35,302 bases of DNA from Dehalococcoidia bacterium (GTDB lineage Bacteria; Chloroflexota; Dehalococcoidia; SM23-28-2; RBG-16-64-32): positions 1 to 35,302 of the forward strand of contig JAUYGU010000172.1 in the NCBI GenBank assembly GCA_030690405.1. The letters run 5' to 3'. The number at the start of each line of letters is the position of its first letter. The stretch's first letter is position 1. Made by a program: the position numbers and the translations under genes. Below, in pieces: positions 1 to 6,197 of the stretch. The notes below the pieces were generated by a model that was not told the DNA's origin, searched no databases, and saw nothing but the letters and a program-made list of their open reading frames with translations.

Positions 1-1
1 C

Positions 2-262
2 GCCGCCATCGAGACGGCGCTGCGGGAGCGGCAGGCGGTGGTCACGCTGGAGTGCCGCGTATCGAACGCGGTGGCGCTGAAGCTGTACGAGAAGTACGGT
101 TTCCAGCGCGTCGGCCTGCGCCCGCGCTACTACTCCGACAACCACGAGGACGCCTACGTGATGACGGTGGGCGGCATAGAAGAGGCGGCCTACGGCCGCC
201 GGTTCGGGCGGCTGCGGGAAGAGCACCGCGCGCGCTACGGGGAGTACGAGCTGGTGCTGTAG
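2..262 (+). CDS. GNAT N-acetyltransferase, RimI-like, 3' part only
   Basis: This reading frame is open from the left edge, so only about the last 86 residues of the protein are visible. They contain the C-terminal GNAT signature: a strand with VTLECRVSNAVALKLYEK, then YGFQRVGLRPRYY and a closing strand ending in DAYVMT. That arrangement (N..A..LYEK.GF...G.R..YY) is characteristic of RimI, which acetylates the N-terminal alanine of ribosomal protein S18 with acetyl-CoA. A tail of about 30 residues (YGRRFGRLREEHRARYGE) follows the usual RimI end and is of unknown role. The acetyl-CoA-binding loop (motif A) lies outside the window, so activity cannot be judged and another GNAT substrate is possible. 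Confidence 0.8.
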   Translation, partial: AAIETALRERQAVVTLECRVSNAVALKLYEKYGFQRVGLRPRYYSDNHEDAYVMTVGGIEEAAYGRRFGRLREEHRARYGEYELVL

Positions 263-334
263 GGGAAGGGGCTGATCGGCGGCAATCGCGGCTTGCTTTT
301 CCCGCCGTCTTGCGGTAGGCTTCGGCGTTACGCC

Positions 335-745
335 ATGAAGCCGAGAGACCCGCGCGAGCTCGTTCCCATCACCGTCGAGCTGTTCGTGCCCGACGTGGAC
401 GCCAGCGCGCGCTTCTACACGGATAAGCTGGGCTTCGAGCTGATGCGGATGGAGCGCGGGAGCATCGACGGCGCCGAGAGGGCCACGTTCGCGGTGGTCG
501 GACTGGGGCGGGCGGCCTTCCTCATCGCTCATAAGAGCCTGGAGGGCGGCCTGGCGATGCCGCCCGGCGGCGGCTCTATCGACATCCGCATCGTCGTGGA
601 CGACGTGGACGCGCTCTACCGGCGCGCCCGCGAGGGCGGCGTCGCCATCGCCAATGAGATCGCCGACCGTGATTACGGCCTGCGGGACTTCATCATCGAG
701 GACCCGGACGGGTTCCGCCTGCGTTTCGCCTCGCCAACGGCCTGA
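335..745 (+). CDS. VOC (glyoxalase/bleomycin resistance) superfamily protein
   Basis: A 136-residue protein with the single-module vicinal oxygen chelate fold. The segment ITVELFVPDVDASARFYTDKLGFEL is the classic first beta-alpha-beta of the family, and DIRIVVDDVDALYRRAREGG followed by YGLRDFIIEDPDGFRLRF is the second half, with the usual DPDG turn and a terminal Glu/Phe strand. VOC proteins bind a divalent metal and cover glyoxalases, dioxygenases and antibiotic-binding proteins; the substrate cannot be told from sequence. I chose the ATG at 335 because homology starts shortly after it, whereas the longer frame (from 293) adds residues unlike the family. No strong Shine-Dalgarno is visible. 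Confidence 0.85.
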   Translation: MKPRDPRELVPITVELFVPDVDASARFYTDKLGFELMRMERGSIDGAERATFAVVGLGRAAFLIAHKSLEGGLAMPPGGGSIDIRIVVDDVDALYRRAREGGVAIANEIADRDYGLRDFIIEDPDGFRLRFASPTA

Positions 746-850
746 CCCCGCCCGCGAAATTCCACGATTGTGATGCGCGTCATAGCGTGGCGCGCGCCAC
801 CGCCGCTTAATGGTGGGTGCAGGCACGGTTAGTGCGATTGGGAGTAGACC

Positions 851-1033
851 ATGGACGCGGAGATCCTGTTCCGAACGAAGCTTCAGGAGATTGAGCGAGA
901 GGTCCGCCGGATGAGGCTCCTGGCGGCCGCACGGGAGGCGACGCCGCGAGGCCGCCCCGCCTCTGAGCCGGCGGCCCGAGGGTGTCCGTCCATACCGCTG
1001 CGGCTGCTGCGGGCGCTGCGTCCGTCATCCTAG
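851..1033 (+). CDS. Small hypothetical protein (60 aa)
   Basis: A short open frame with an ATG preceded by a GGGAG-like ribosome binding site about 7 nt upstream. The first 28 residues (MDAEILFRTKLQEIEREVRR...) would form a charged amphipathic helix; the rest is rich in Arg, Pro and Ala and looks like generic GC-rich sequence. It ends 13 nt before the next start, so the two could form a small operon. I do not recognise the family. The first half is plausible protein, but the second half may reflect chance coding in high-GC DNA, so confidence is modest. Confidence 0.45.
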   Translation: MDAEILFRTKLQEIEREVRRMRLLAAAREATPRGRPASEPAARGCPSIPLRLLRALRPSS

Positions 1034-1046
1034 CAGGGAGGGTGCG

Positions 1047-1301
1047 ATGACAATGTCAACTGTGCCGGCGAGGGAAGGACGGACGGATGAGCTGACCGCC
1101 GGCGATCGGGTGGTGATCGTGGACGCGCCCTCCTGGGTTCGGCGCTACTTCACGGGCAGGTCGGGCCGCGTATTGCGCGTCCTCCCCTTCCCCGGTGGCG
1201 ACGTGTGGGTGCGGTTTGAGCGGCCGGTCATCCCCTGGTGCGACCGCATGGAGCCTGTGGAGGAGTTCCCGTTCGCGCCGGAGCAGCTGGCGGCGGCCTA
1301 G
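1047..1301 (+). CDS. Hypothetical protein (84 aa), SH3-like beta-rich
   Basis: The start is supported by AGGGAGGG about 5 nt upstream of the ATG; a second in-frame ATG follows two codons later. After about 15 polar residues the protein reads as a compact beta-barrel: LTAGDRVVIVDAP, RSGRVLRVLPFPGGDVWVRFERP, then a short tail ending FAPEQLAAA. The pattern of GDRV, GR.G.V and V.V.F...V resembles small SH3-like or KOW-like domains, but I cannot name a family and assign no function. Its stop overlaps by 4 nt the end of the convergent membrane-protein gene on the other strand. Confidence 0.65.
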   Translation: MTMSTVPAREGRTDELTAGDRVVIVDAPSWVRRYFTGRSGRVLRVLPFPGGDVWVRFERPVIPWCDRMEPVEEFPFAPEQLAAA

Positions 1302-1717
1302 CGCCGCGCGCCGCCGGACGCCAGCCACAAGAGCACGGTCGCGGGGAGCAGCGCCAGCAAGGCGGGCGGCCCCAGGAGGGCGGCGCCCGCGAATGACATG
1401 ATTATCGAGGCGGCGGCGCTCCCGCGCAGGATCGCCCGGCGCTGGTCGGTCGCGGCGAGCGAAGCCCAGGCGGCGGGGATGAAGAGCGCCGCCATCAGGA
1501 GCGGCACGACGACGAGAGCACGGTTCGCCTCGCCCGGATCGACCAGTACGCCGATTGCGATCGCGAACATGGGGGCGAAGCCGAGGAGGGCGCCGATGAG
1601 TCCGGGCCAGGAGATGCGACGGCTCGCGCCGGTGGCGACGGGCGCGGCGGCAGGCGTTCCGGCCGGGCGGCCCACCAGCGAGCGTTGTCTCTTGCGGCGG
1701 CGACTCTTCTTGGGCAC
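1298..1717 (-). CDS. Small integral membrane protein, unknown function
   Basis: A 139-residue protein starting at a GTG. The first 30 residues are strongly basic (KKSRRRKRQRS), then come three to four hydrophobic segments: ISWPGLIGALLGFAPMFAIAIG, ALVVVPLLMAALFIPAAWAS and a long C-terminal one including IIMSFAGAALLGPPALLALLPA. The positive-inside rule would place the N-terminus in the cytoplasm. No enzymatic motif is visible. A longer frame begins at 1771, but its extra residues are encoded by the palindrome downstream of the transposase gene, so I prefer the GTG. It lies downstream of the transposase gene on the same strand. Confidence 0.65.
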   Translation of the reverse strand: MPKKSRRRKRQRSLVGRPAGTPAAAPVATGASRRISWPGLIGALLGFAPMFAIAIGVLVDPGEANRALVVVPLLMAALFIPAAWASLAATDQRRAILRGSAAASIIMSFAGAALLGPPALLALLPATVLLWLASGGARR

Positions 1718-1726
1718 GTTCAGAAT

Positions 1727-1749
1727 GTAGAGGAAGCCTTCAGGCTTCC
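1727..1749 (+). repeat. REP-like palindrome with GTAG head, 3' side of the transposase
   Basis: The tetranucleotide GTAG (1727-1730) is followed by one base and a hairpin GGAAGCCT-TC-AGGCTTCC (8-bp stem, 2-nt loop). The GTAG-plus-palindrome layout matches the REP elements known to be recognised by RAYT transposases. It overlaps the last bases of the transposase gene. Confidence 0.75.
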
Positions 1750-2210
1750 AGAATCGATCTCCCCCAGACAAACGATCCGCTGTACGGATAGTAGGCTGGA
1801 GCGTCCGCCAGAGAGGCGCGCACTGGGTTGTCGATGATATAGCGAGCTATGTCCTCCTCTGCCCTCACCACGTGGTCATGGTAGCTCTTCTGCCAGAGCG
1901 CCTTCGCGTTGGCCCTCCGGTAGGCGTAGCCTGTCCTTTGCTTGAAGTCTTTCACGAACCGAGGTAAATCCGCCTCGCCGTCACCCTGAACGAGCAGGTG
2001 GAGGTGATCAGGCATGAAGCAGTATACAAGGACGGTAAAGCCACACCTTTCAGAAGACAAATCTAGGTCGCCGAGGCAGGCTGCGACCATGTCCTGATCC
2101 CTGAATACGGGCTTACGCTGCGCAGACGTGAGGGTCAGGAAGTACGCCCTCACCCCGTTATACGAATCGAGCGGTAGTCTGTTGCGCTTGCGGCGAAACG
2201 CTGGTGCCAT
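1740..2210 (-). CDS. REP-associated tyrosine transposase (RAYT, Y1_Tnp family)
   Basis: A full-length 156-residue single-domain HUH enzyme of the IS200-like/TnpA-REP group. It has the metal-binding HUH motif in MPDHLHLLVQG (His69 and His71) and a candidate catalytic tyrosine at Tyr110 in WQKSYHDHVVR, followed by the family signature YIIDNPVRA. Such enzymes nick single-stranded DNA at GTAG-headed palindromes through a 5'-phosphotyrosine link and are thought to have spread REP sequences through genomes. It is flanked by one such palindrome at its 3' end and two identical copies upstream of its start. The gene is less GC-rich than its neighbours, consistent with transfer. The ATG at 2210 has only a weak GGGGA-type binding site. 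All visible key residues are intact. Confidence 0.92.
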   Translation of the reverse strand: MAPAFRRKRNRLPLDSYNGVRAYFLTLTSAQRKPVFRDQDMVAACLGDLDLSSERCGFTVLVYCFMPDHLHLLVQGDGEADLPRFVKDFKQRTGYAYRRANAKALWQKSYHDHVVRAEEDIARYIIDNPVRASLADAPAYYPYSGSFVWGRSILEA

Positions 2211-2223
2211 TGGAATCTTCCCC

Positions 2224-2251
2224 TGTGGAGGCCTAAAGGCCTCCGCTACAC
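2224..2251 (-). repeat. REP-like palindrome, copy 1 upstream of the RAYT gene
   Basis: A 28-nt sequence identical to the one at 2267-2294. Its core is GGAGGCCT-AA-AGGCCTCC (8-bp stem, 2-nt loop). On the minus strand it is headed by GTAG plus one base, as is the palindrome at the other end of the transposase gene. Confidence 0.85.
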
Positions 2252-2266
2252 CGCAGTAGGCTTTGG

Positions 2267-2294
2267 TGTGGAGGCCTAAAGGCCTCCGCTACAC
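2267..2294 (-). repeat. REP-like palindrome, copy 2 upstream of the RAYT gene
   Basis: An exact copy of the 28-nt repeat at 2224-2251, in the same orientation, with only 15 nt between the two. It ends 5 nt before the stop codon of the acyl-CoA ligase gene. Paired REPs beside a RAYT gene are the usual layout of a REPtron. Confidence 0.85.
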
Positions 2295-2299
2295 GGCGT

Positions 2300-3871
2300 C
2301 TAGCCGTTCTTCGCCTCCCCGTGCTGCCTGCGCAGGTCCGTCTTGAGCACCTTGCCCAGGTAATTCCGCGGCAGCTCCTCCACGAAGGCGTAGTACTTCG
2401 GCGCCTTGTAGCTTGCCAGCCGCTCTTTGACGAACGCCGTTAGCTCGTCCCTGGAGGGCCGGTCGCCTCCCTTGGGAACGATCACCGCCTTCACCTCCTC
2501 GCCCCACTCCACGTCCGGCACGCCGATGACCGCCGCTTCGTCGACCGCCGGGTGCTGCTCCAGCACCGCCTCGATCTCCCCCGGCGCGATGTTCTCGCCG
2601 CCGCGAATGATCAGGTCCTTTGTGCGGCCGGTTATGTAGACATAGCCGTCGTCGTCCATCCAGCCGACGTCGCCGGTGTGGAGCCAGCCGCCGCGCATCG
2701 CCTCATGCGTCTCGTCGTGCAGCCCCAGGTAGCCGGACATGATGCGGGCGCCCTGGGCCACGATCTCGCCCTCCTGGCCCGGGGGGAGGATTGCGCCCTG
2801 CGGGTCGATTATCGCCACGGCCACGTCCTCCATCGCCCGGCCGACGGAGCGCAGGCGGTGCAGCTTCTTCTCGCGCGCCTCGGGCGGGCCGTCGGTGACC
2901 TGGTGGTCCTCCGGGCCGAGGAAGGTGAGGGTGGAGGTGCTCTCGGTCTGGCCGTAGGCGTTCATGAGGCCGCACTTGAACACCTGGACTGCCTTCGTGA
3001 CGACCTCGTAAGGCATGGGGGCGGCGCCGTAGGCGATGAGCTTGAGGGAGCTCAGGTCGTACTTGTCGAAGCCGGGCAGCTCCATGATCCGCTTGAGCAT
3101 GGTGGGGACGACGAAGCTGTGGGTGACCCGATGCGCCTGGACGGCCTCCAGCCAGGCCTGGGGCTCGAACTGGGGGAGGACGACGAGCGTGCGGCCGCCC
3201 CAGACGGAGGAGAGGGGAGCGGTGGCCCCGGCGACGTGGTACAGGGGCACGGAGAGCAGCGTGACGTCGTGGGTCTCCGGGTTGGCAGGCTCCATGGTGT
3301 TCGTGACGTAGATCGACATGCTGAGGTAGGTGAGGACGACGCCCTTGGGCATGGCCGTGGTGCCGCTGGTGTAGATGACGATCGTGGGGTCCGAGTCCTC
3401 CACGTCCACGAACAACTCCTCCGGCTCGTGGGCGGCGAGGAGCGCCTCGTAGGACGTCATGCCTTCGGGCTTCGCGTCGTAGCAGACGAAATGCTGGACG
3501 GTCTCGAACTGGGGGCGGATGGATGCGGTGAGGTCGAGGTAGCGCTCGCCGGCGAAGATCGCCTTCGTCTCCGAGTTGTTCACCATGTAGGCGAGCTCTT
3601 CCTTCTTGGCGCGGTAGTTGAGGGGGACGAACACGGCGCCCAGCTTGGCGCAGGCGTAGTAGGTCTCCACGTAGGGGATGGAGTTGAGCGCCATTACCGC
3701 CACCTTATCGCCCTTGCCGATGCCCAGTCCGCCTTTGGCGGAGAGGGCGTTGGCCAGCCGGTTGACCCGCTCCTGGAGCTGGGCGAATGTGCGGCTCTCG
3801 CCCTCGCAGGTCAGAGCGACGCGGTCCGGCACCACCGCGGCGGCGATCATCAGGAACTCGCTCGTGTTCAT
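2300..3871 (-). CDS. Acyl-CoA synthetase / AMP-dependent ligase
   Basis: A 523-residue ANL-superfamily enzyme expected to activate a carboxylic acid with ATP to an acyl-adenylate and then to an acyl-CoA. Core motif A3 is IVIYTSGTTAMPKG (about 164-177); A5 is MNAYGQTES; A7/A8 are GWLHTGDVGWMDDDGYVYITGRTKDLIIRGG in two stretches; the C-terminal lysine for adenylation is in YLGKVLKTD (about Lys507). Length is normal for medium/long-chain acyl-CoA ligases. The ATG at 3871 is preceded by GGAGGT at good spacing. A much longer open frame continues upstream, but it is antisense-like sequence overlapping the crotonase gene in another frame and lacks family homology. It lies 4 nt downstream of the crotonase gene and is probably co-transcribed. 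The acid substrate is not predictable. Confidence 0.93.
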   Translation of the reverse strand: MNTSEFLMIAAAVVPDRVALTCEGESRTFAQLQERVNRLANALSAKGGLGIGKGDKVAVMALNSIPYVETYYACAKLGAVFVPLNYRAKKEELAYMVNNSETKAIFAGERYLDLTASIRPQFETVQHFVCYDAKPEGMTSYEALLAAHEPEELFVDVEDSDPTIVIYTSGTTAMPKGVVLTYLSMSIYVTNTMEPANPETHDVTLLSVPLYHVAGATAPLSSVWGGRTLVVLPQFEPQAWLEAVQAHRVTHSFVVPTMLKRIMELPGFDKYDLSSLKLIAYGAAPMPYEVVTKAVQVFKCGLMNAYGQTESTSTLTFLGPEDHQVTDGPPEAREKKLHRLRSVGRAMEDVAVAIIDPQGAILPPGQEGEIVAQGARIMSGYLGLHDETHEAMRGGWLHTGDVGWMDDDGYVYITGRTKDLIIRGGENIAPGEIEAVLEQHPAVDEAAVIGVPDVEWGEEVKAVIVPKGGDRPSRDELTAFVKERLASYKAPKYYAFVEELPRNYLGKVLKTDLRRQHGEAKNG

Positions 3872-3875
3872 ACGC

Positions 3876-4604
3876 TTACCTCCGTACACTGGTCCGCGCC
3901 CGCTGGGCCAGGCGCCGCTCCAGCGCCAGCCCCTGGGCCAGCGGCAGCTCCAGCCCTTCCAGCACGGCCCGCTTGGCCAGCCGCAGCGCCAGCGGCCCGC
4001 GCGACATGAGCGTCCGTGCCAGCGACTCCGCCTCATCGTACAGCCTGTCGTGGGGGACGACGCGCTGGATGAGGCCGTAGCGCAGGGCGGTAGCGGCGTC
4101 GATGGGATCGCCGGTAAGGACCATCTGCATCGCCACGCCGGGCGGGACGTGGCGGGGCAGGGTCTGGGTGCCGCCGGCGGAGGGGATGTAGCCCAGGCCC
4201 ACCTCGGGCAGGCCGAGCCGCGCGTCCTCGCCGGCGATGCGGAGGTCGCAGCACATGGCGAGCTCGATGCCGGCGCCGAGGGCGTAGCCGTGTATGGCGG
4301 CGATGAGCGGCGCCTCCAGCGACAGGATGAGCCCCCAGAGGTCGCGCTGGCGGCGGGCGCGGCGGGACTCCACGTAGGAGGGGGCCGTCCCGAACTCGCT
4401 GATGTCCGCCCCCGCGGAGAAGGCGCGCTCTCCGGCGCCCTTGAAGATGACGACGCGGACGTCGGGATCATCGCGGATAGCTCCGGCGATCTCCCAGAGG
4501 GCGTCGCGCATCTCCATGTTGATGGCGTTGAGCGCGCCGGGCCGGTTGAGCGTCACCCAGGCGAGGCCTTCGCGCTTTTTGTAGAGGACGGTGGCGTCAG
4601 GCAT
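3876..4604 (-). CDS. Enoyl-CoA hydratase/isomerase (crotonase family), probably a hydratase
   Basis: A 242-residue crotonase. The oxyanion-hole segments are FSAGADI (about 62-68) and GYALGAG, and both catalytic glutamates of the hydratases are present: Glu114 in GIELAM and Glu134 in GLPEVGLG. It therefore probably hydrates trans-2-enoyl-CoA to 3-hydroxyacyl-CoA. The C-terminus is a little short (usual length about 258). The downstream gene is an acyl-CoA ligase, fitting a fatty or aromatic acid degradation operon. No Shine-Dalgarno precedes the ATG; instead TACGGT lies 7 nt upstream, suggesting a leaderless mRNA. Confidence 0.92.
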   Translation of the reverse strand: MPDATVLYKKREGLAWVTLNRPGALNAINMEMRDALWEIAGAIRDDPDVRVVIFKGAGERAFSAGADISEFGTAPSYVESRRARRQRDLWGLILSLEAPLIAAIHGYALGAGIELAMCCDLRIAGEDARLGLPEVGLGYIPSAGGTQTLPRHVPPGVAMQMVLTGDPIDAATALRYGLIQRVVPHDRLYDEAESLARTLMSRGPLALRLAKRAVLEGLELPLAQGLALERRLAQRARTSVRR

Positions 4605-4611
4605 GGGTCGT

Positions 4612-4617
4612 ACCGTA
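4612..4617 (-). promoter_or_regulatory. Candidate -10 box for a leaderless crotonase mRNA
   Basis: TACGGT fits TANNNT and ends 7 nt before the ATG at 4604, where there is no ribosome binding site. Transcription would begin at or next to the start codon. No clear -35 box was seen. Confidence 0.4.
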
Positions 4618-4687
4618 CCCCATCCTGAAGGCTGGGGTATCTATGATAGCCATCATGCAGCACCCTTCAGGGTACGGTGCGGCCTCT

Positions 4688-4712
4688 TGCAGGCCTGAAG
4701 GCCTGCAGCTAC
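4688..4712 (-). repeat. REP-like palindrome with GTAG head in a gene-free gap
   Basis: TGCAGGCCT-GA-AGGCCTGCA (9-bp stem, 2-nt loop) is followed by GCTAC, which on the minus strand is a GTAG head plus one base, as in the repeats beside the RAYT gene at 2210. It occupies the 180-nt gap 4605-4784. The rest of that gap holds a looser inverted pair (GTACCGTACCC near 4610 and GGGTACGGT near 4670) and nothing else that I recognise. Confidence 0.75.
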
Positions 4713-4784
4713 GAGGCATAAGGGCTGTGCCGTGACGAACCATTCGTGTTTCCTTGTTCCCTGCTCGGAGATCCGGCCGGATCG

Positions 4785-5024
4785 CTAGCGCCAGTCCGGC
4801 TTCTGGACGGCGCTCTTCTCCTTGCTGCGGAGCGCGCGCTTCAGGTCCGCGTTGATCTTCGCGGTGAGCTCACGCATGCCGTCCGAGCCGGCCTTCATCT
4901 GCTCGCTGCGCCAGCGCTTCAGCGCCGCCCGGTCTGCGTCCGACAGGCCGGCCTCCTCGGTCAGCCGGTCGACGACCAGGGAGAGCAGCTCGCGGCCCTC
5001 CTCCGGTTCGAGCTCCAGCTTCAT
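4785..5024 (-). CDS. Small hypothetical protein, paralogue of its upstream neighbour
   Basis: A 79-residue, highly charged and mostly helical protein. It shares the pattern LE..E...L.S.V....(8)..G.S...+.A++RWR with the protein encoded just upstream (5021-5290): LEPEEGRELLSLVV...SDADRAALKRWRSE here versus LETDEAWSLMSVIA...SQDGKSAIRRWRND there. The two genes overlap by 4 nt (ATGA), implying translational coupling and probably a tandem duplication that then diverged. No signal peptide, membrane segment or metal site is visible. Function is unknown. Confidence 0.7.
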   Translation of the reverse strand: MKLELEPEEGRELLSLVVDRLTEEAGLSDADRAALKRWRSEQMKAGSDGMRELTAKINADLKRALRSKEKSAVQKPDWR

Positions 5025-5290
5025 CGCGTGGACTCCTTGCCTTCGCGGGTGGAGCTGTAGCGGCCGCGACGGCGGACCATCCGCGCGGTCTTCTCGTCAA
5101 GGTACGTCCCCAGCGCCTCGTTCGTCGCCACCGCGAGGTCGTCCATCTCCACCGTCCCAAGGGCGCGGTCGTTGCGCCAGCGCCTGATGGCCGACTTCCC
5201 GTCCTGGGAAACGCCGCTGTTGTCGATCACGTGGGAAGCGATGACCGACATCAGCGACCACGCTTCGTCCGTCTCTAGAACGATCTGCAT
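5021..5290 (-). CDS. Small hypothetical protein, paralogue of its downstream neighbour
   Basis: An 89-residue protein starting MQIVLETDEAW at an ATG with a strong GGAGGTG site upstream; the longer frame to 5350 would run into the preceding crotonase gene. It is predicted to be helical, with the shared RWR motif in KSAIRRWRNDRALG, and has a basic C-terminal tail (MVRRRGRYSS). It overlaps the next gene by 4 nt and follows the crotonase stop by about 25 nt, so all three may be one transcript. I do not know the family and give no function. Confidence 0.72.
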   Translation of the reverse strand: MQIVLETDEAWSLMSVIASHVIDNSGVSQDGKSAIRRWRNDRALGTVEMDDLAVATNEALGTYLDEKTARMVRRRGRYSSTREGKESTR

Positions 5291-5315
5291 TCGGCCGGCA
5301 CCTCCTTCAGCGTGA

Positions 5316-6059
5316 TTATCTCCCCTTGAAACGGGGCTTTCGCTTCTCAAGAAAGGCGCGCACTCCCTCCGCCCGGTCCTCCGTGGTCTGGAGGATGATC
5401 GTCAGGTCGGTCTCGTAGCGGAGGGCCTGCTCCAGCGTCATCTCCAGGCCGCGGCCGATCGCCTCCTTGGCGTAGCGCACGGCGATAGGCCCGCGCTCCG
5501 CGATCCGGGCGGCGACTGCCTCCGCCTCGGCGGCCAGCCGTTCGCGGGGGACGGCGGCGCTCACCAGGCCGGTGCGCAGCGCCTCCTGGGCGTCCACGGG
5601 CTCGCCGGTGAGGACCATCTCTAGCGCTTTCCCCCGGCCCACCAGGCGGGCGAGCCTCTGGGTGCCGCCGCCCATCGGCAGGAGGCCGAGCGTCGTCTCC
5701 GGCAGCCCCAGGCGGGCGTCCTCGGCGGCGATGCGGATGTCGCAGGCGAGGGCCAGCTCCAGCCCCGCGCTCAGCGCTTCGCCCTGAACGGCGCAGACGA
5801 CCGGCCGCGGCAGCTCCGCCAGGCAGCCGAAGGCGTCGGCGGGCGGGCCGCCCTCGCCGGCGAGGAGCGACTGGTCCCAGCCGCGGCAGAAGTCGTCGCC
5901 TTCGGCGGCGAGGATGACGGCGCGAACGGAGTCGTCGCCCTCGATCGCGTCGCAGGCGCGGGCGAGCTCCGCCAGCAGGGCGGCATCGACGGATGGCCGC
6001 CGCAACGTTAGGCGGGCGATGGGGCCGCTCTTGTCCAGGGAGACGGTGGGTTCGGGCAT
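5316..6059 (-). CDS. Enoyl-CoA hydratase/isomerase (crotonase family)
   Basis: A 247-residue crotonase with both hydratase glutamates, Glu101 in AGLELAL and Glu121 in GLPETTLG. Unusually, the first oxyanion-hole loop reads FCRGWDQ rather than the common FSAGADL, which may alter the substrate or the reaction (isomerase and hydrolase members also vary here). The C-terminus EDRAEGVRAFLEKRKPRFKGR is the textbook crotonase ending. The ATG at 6059 has a GGAG sequence about 6 nt upstream. The 633-codon open frame extending upstream on this strand is antisense to a CoA-transferase and is not coding there. It is followed by the two small paralogous genes. Confidence 0.92.
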   Translation of the reverse strand: MPEPTVSLDKSGPIARLTLRRPSVDAALLAELARACDAIEGDDSVRAVILAAEGDDFCRGWDQSLLAGEGGPPADAFGCLAELPRPVVCAVQGEALSAGLELALACDIRIAAEDARLGLPETTLGLLPMGGGTQRLARLVGRGKALEMVLTGEPVDAQEALRTGLVSAAVPRERLAAEAEAVAARIAERGPIAVRYAKEAIGRGLEMTLEQALRYETDLTIILQTTEDRAEGVRAFLEKRKPRFKGR

Positions 6060-6094
6060 GGGATGCTCCAGCGCTCCGCATTGTAGCAAAGGTA

Positions 6095-6119
6095 GTGGAC
6101 AGTGGACAGTGGACGGTGA
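6095..6119. repeat. Short GTGGACA tandem repeat
   Basis: GTGGACA is repeated three times (7-nt period) with a degenerate fourth unit. The same unit recurs at 16292-16320. Both tracts lie just upstream of a CoA-transferase gene, so they are homologous dispersed repeats. No function is apparent. Confidence 0.7.
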
Positions 6120-6128
6120 ACAGATTGC

Positions 6129-6155
6129 TTGTTCGGCCTTCCGCCGTTGTAGTAT
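6129..6155 (+). promoter_or_regulatory. Weak candidate promoter for the first CoA-transferase pair
   Basis: TAGTAT at 6150-6155 resembles a -10 box; TTGTTC (6129-6134) or TTGCTT (6125-6130) could be the -35, with spacings of 15 or 19 nt, neither ideal. It lies about 40 nt before the start codon of the next gene. Confidence 0.3.
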
Positions 6156-6197
6156 CATCCGCCCCAGCCGCCCCCACAGCGCCCCAAGGAGCCGCTC

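Noticed and set aside
2552..4009. 485-codon plus-strand open frame
   Set aside because: It is a shadow of the acyl-CoA ligase gene on the other strand, with composition typical of antisense GC-rich frames.
3872..4471. N-terminal extension of the acyl-CoA ligase
   Set aside because: The extra 200 codons are a shifted frame of the upstream crotonase gene, and the ATG at 3871 has a strong ribosome binding site and starts the homology.
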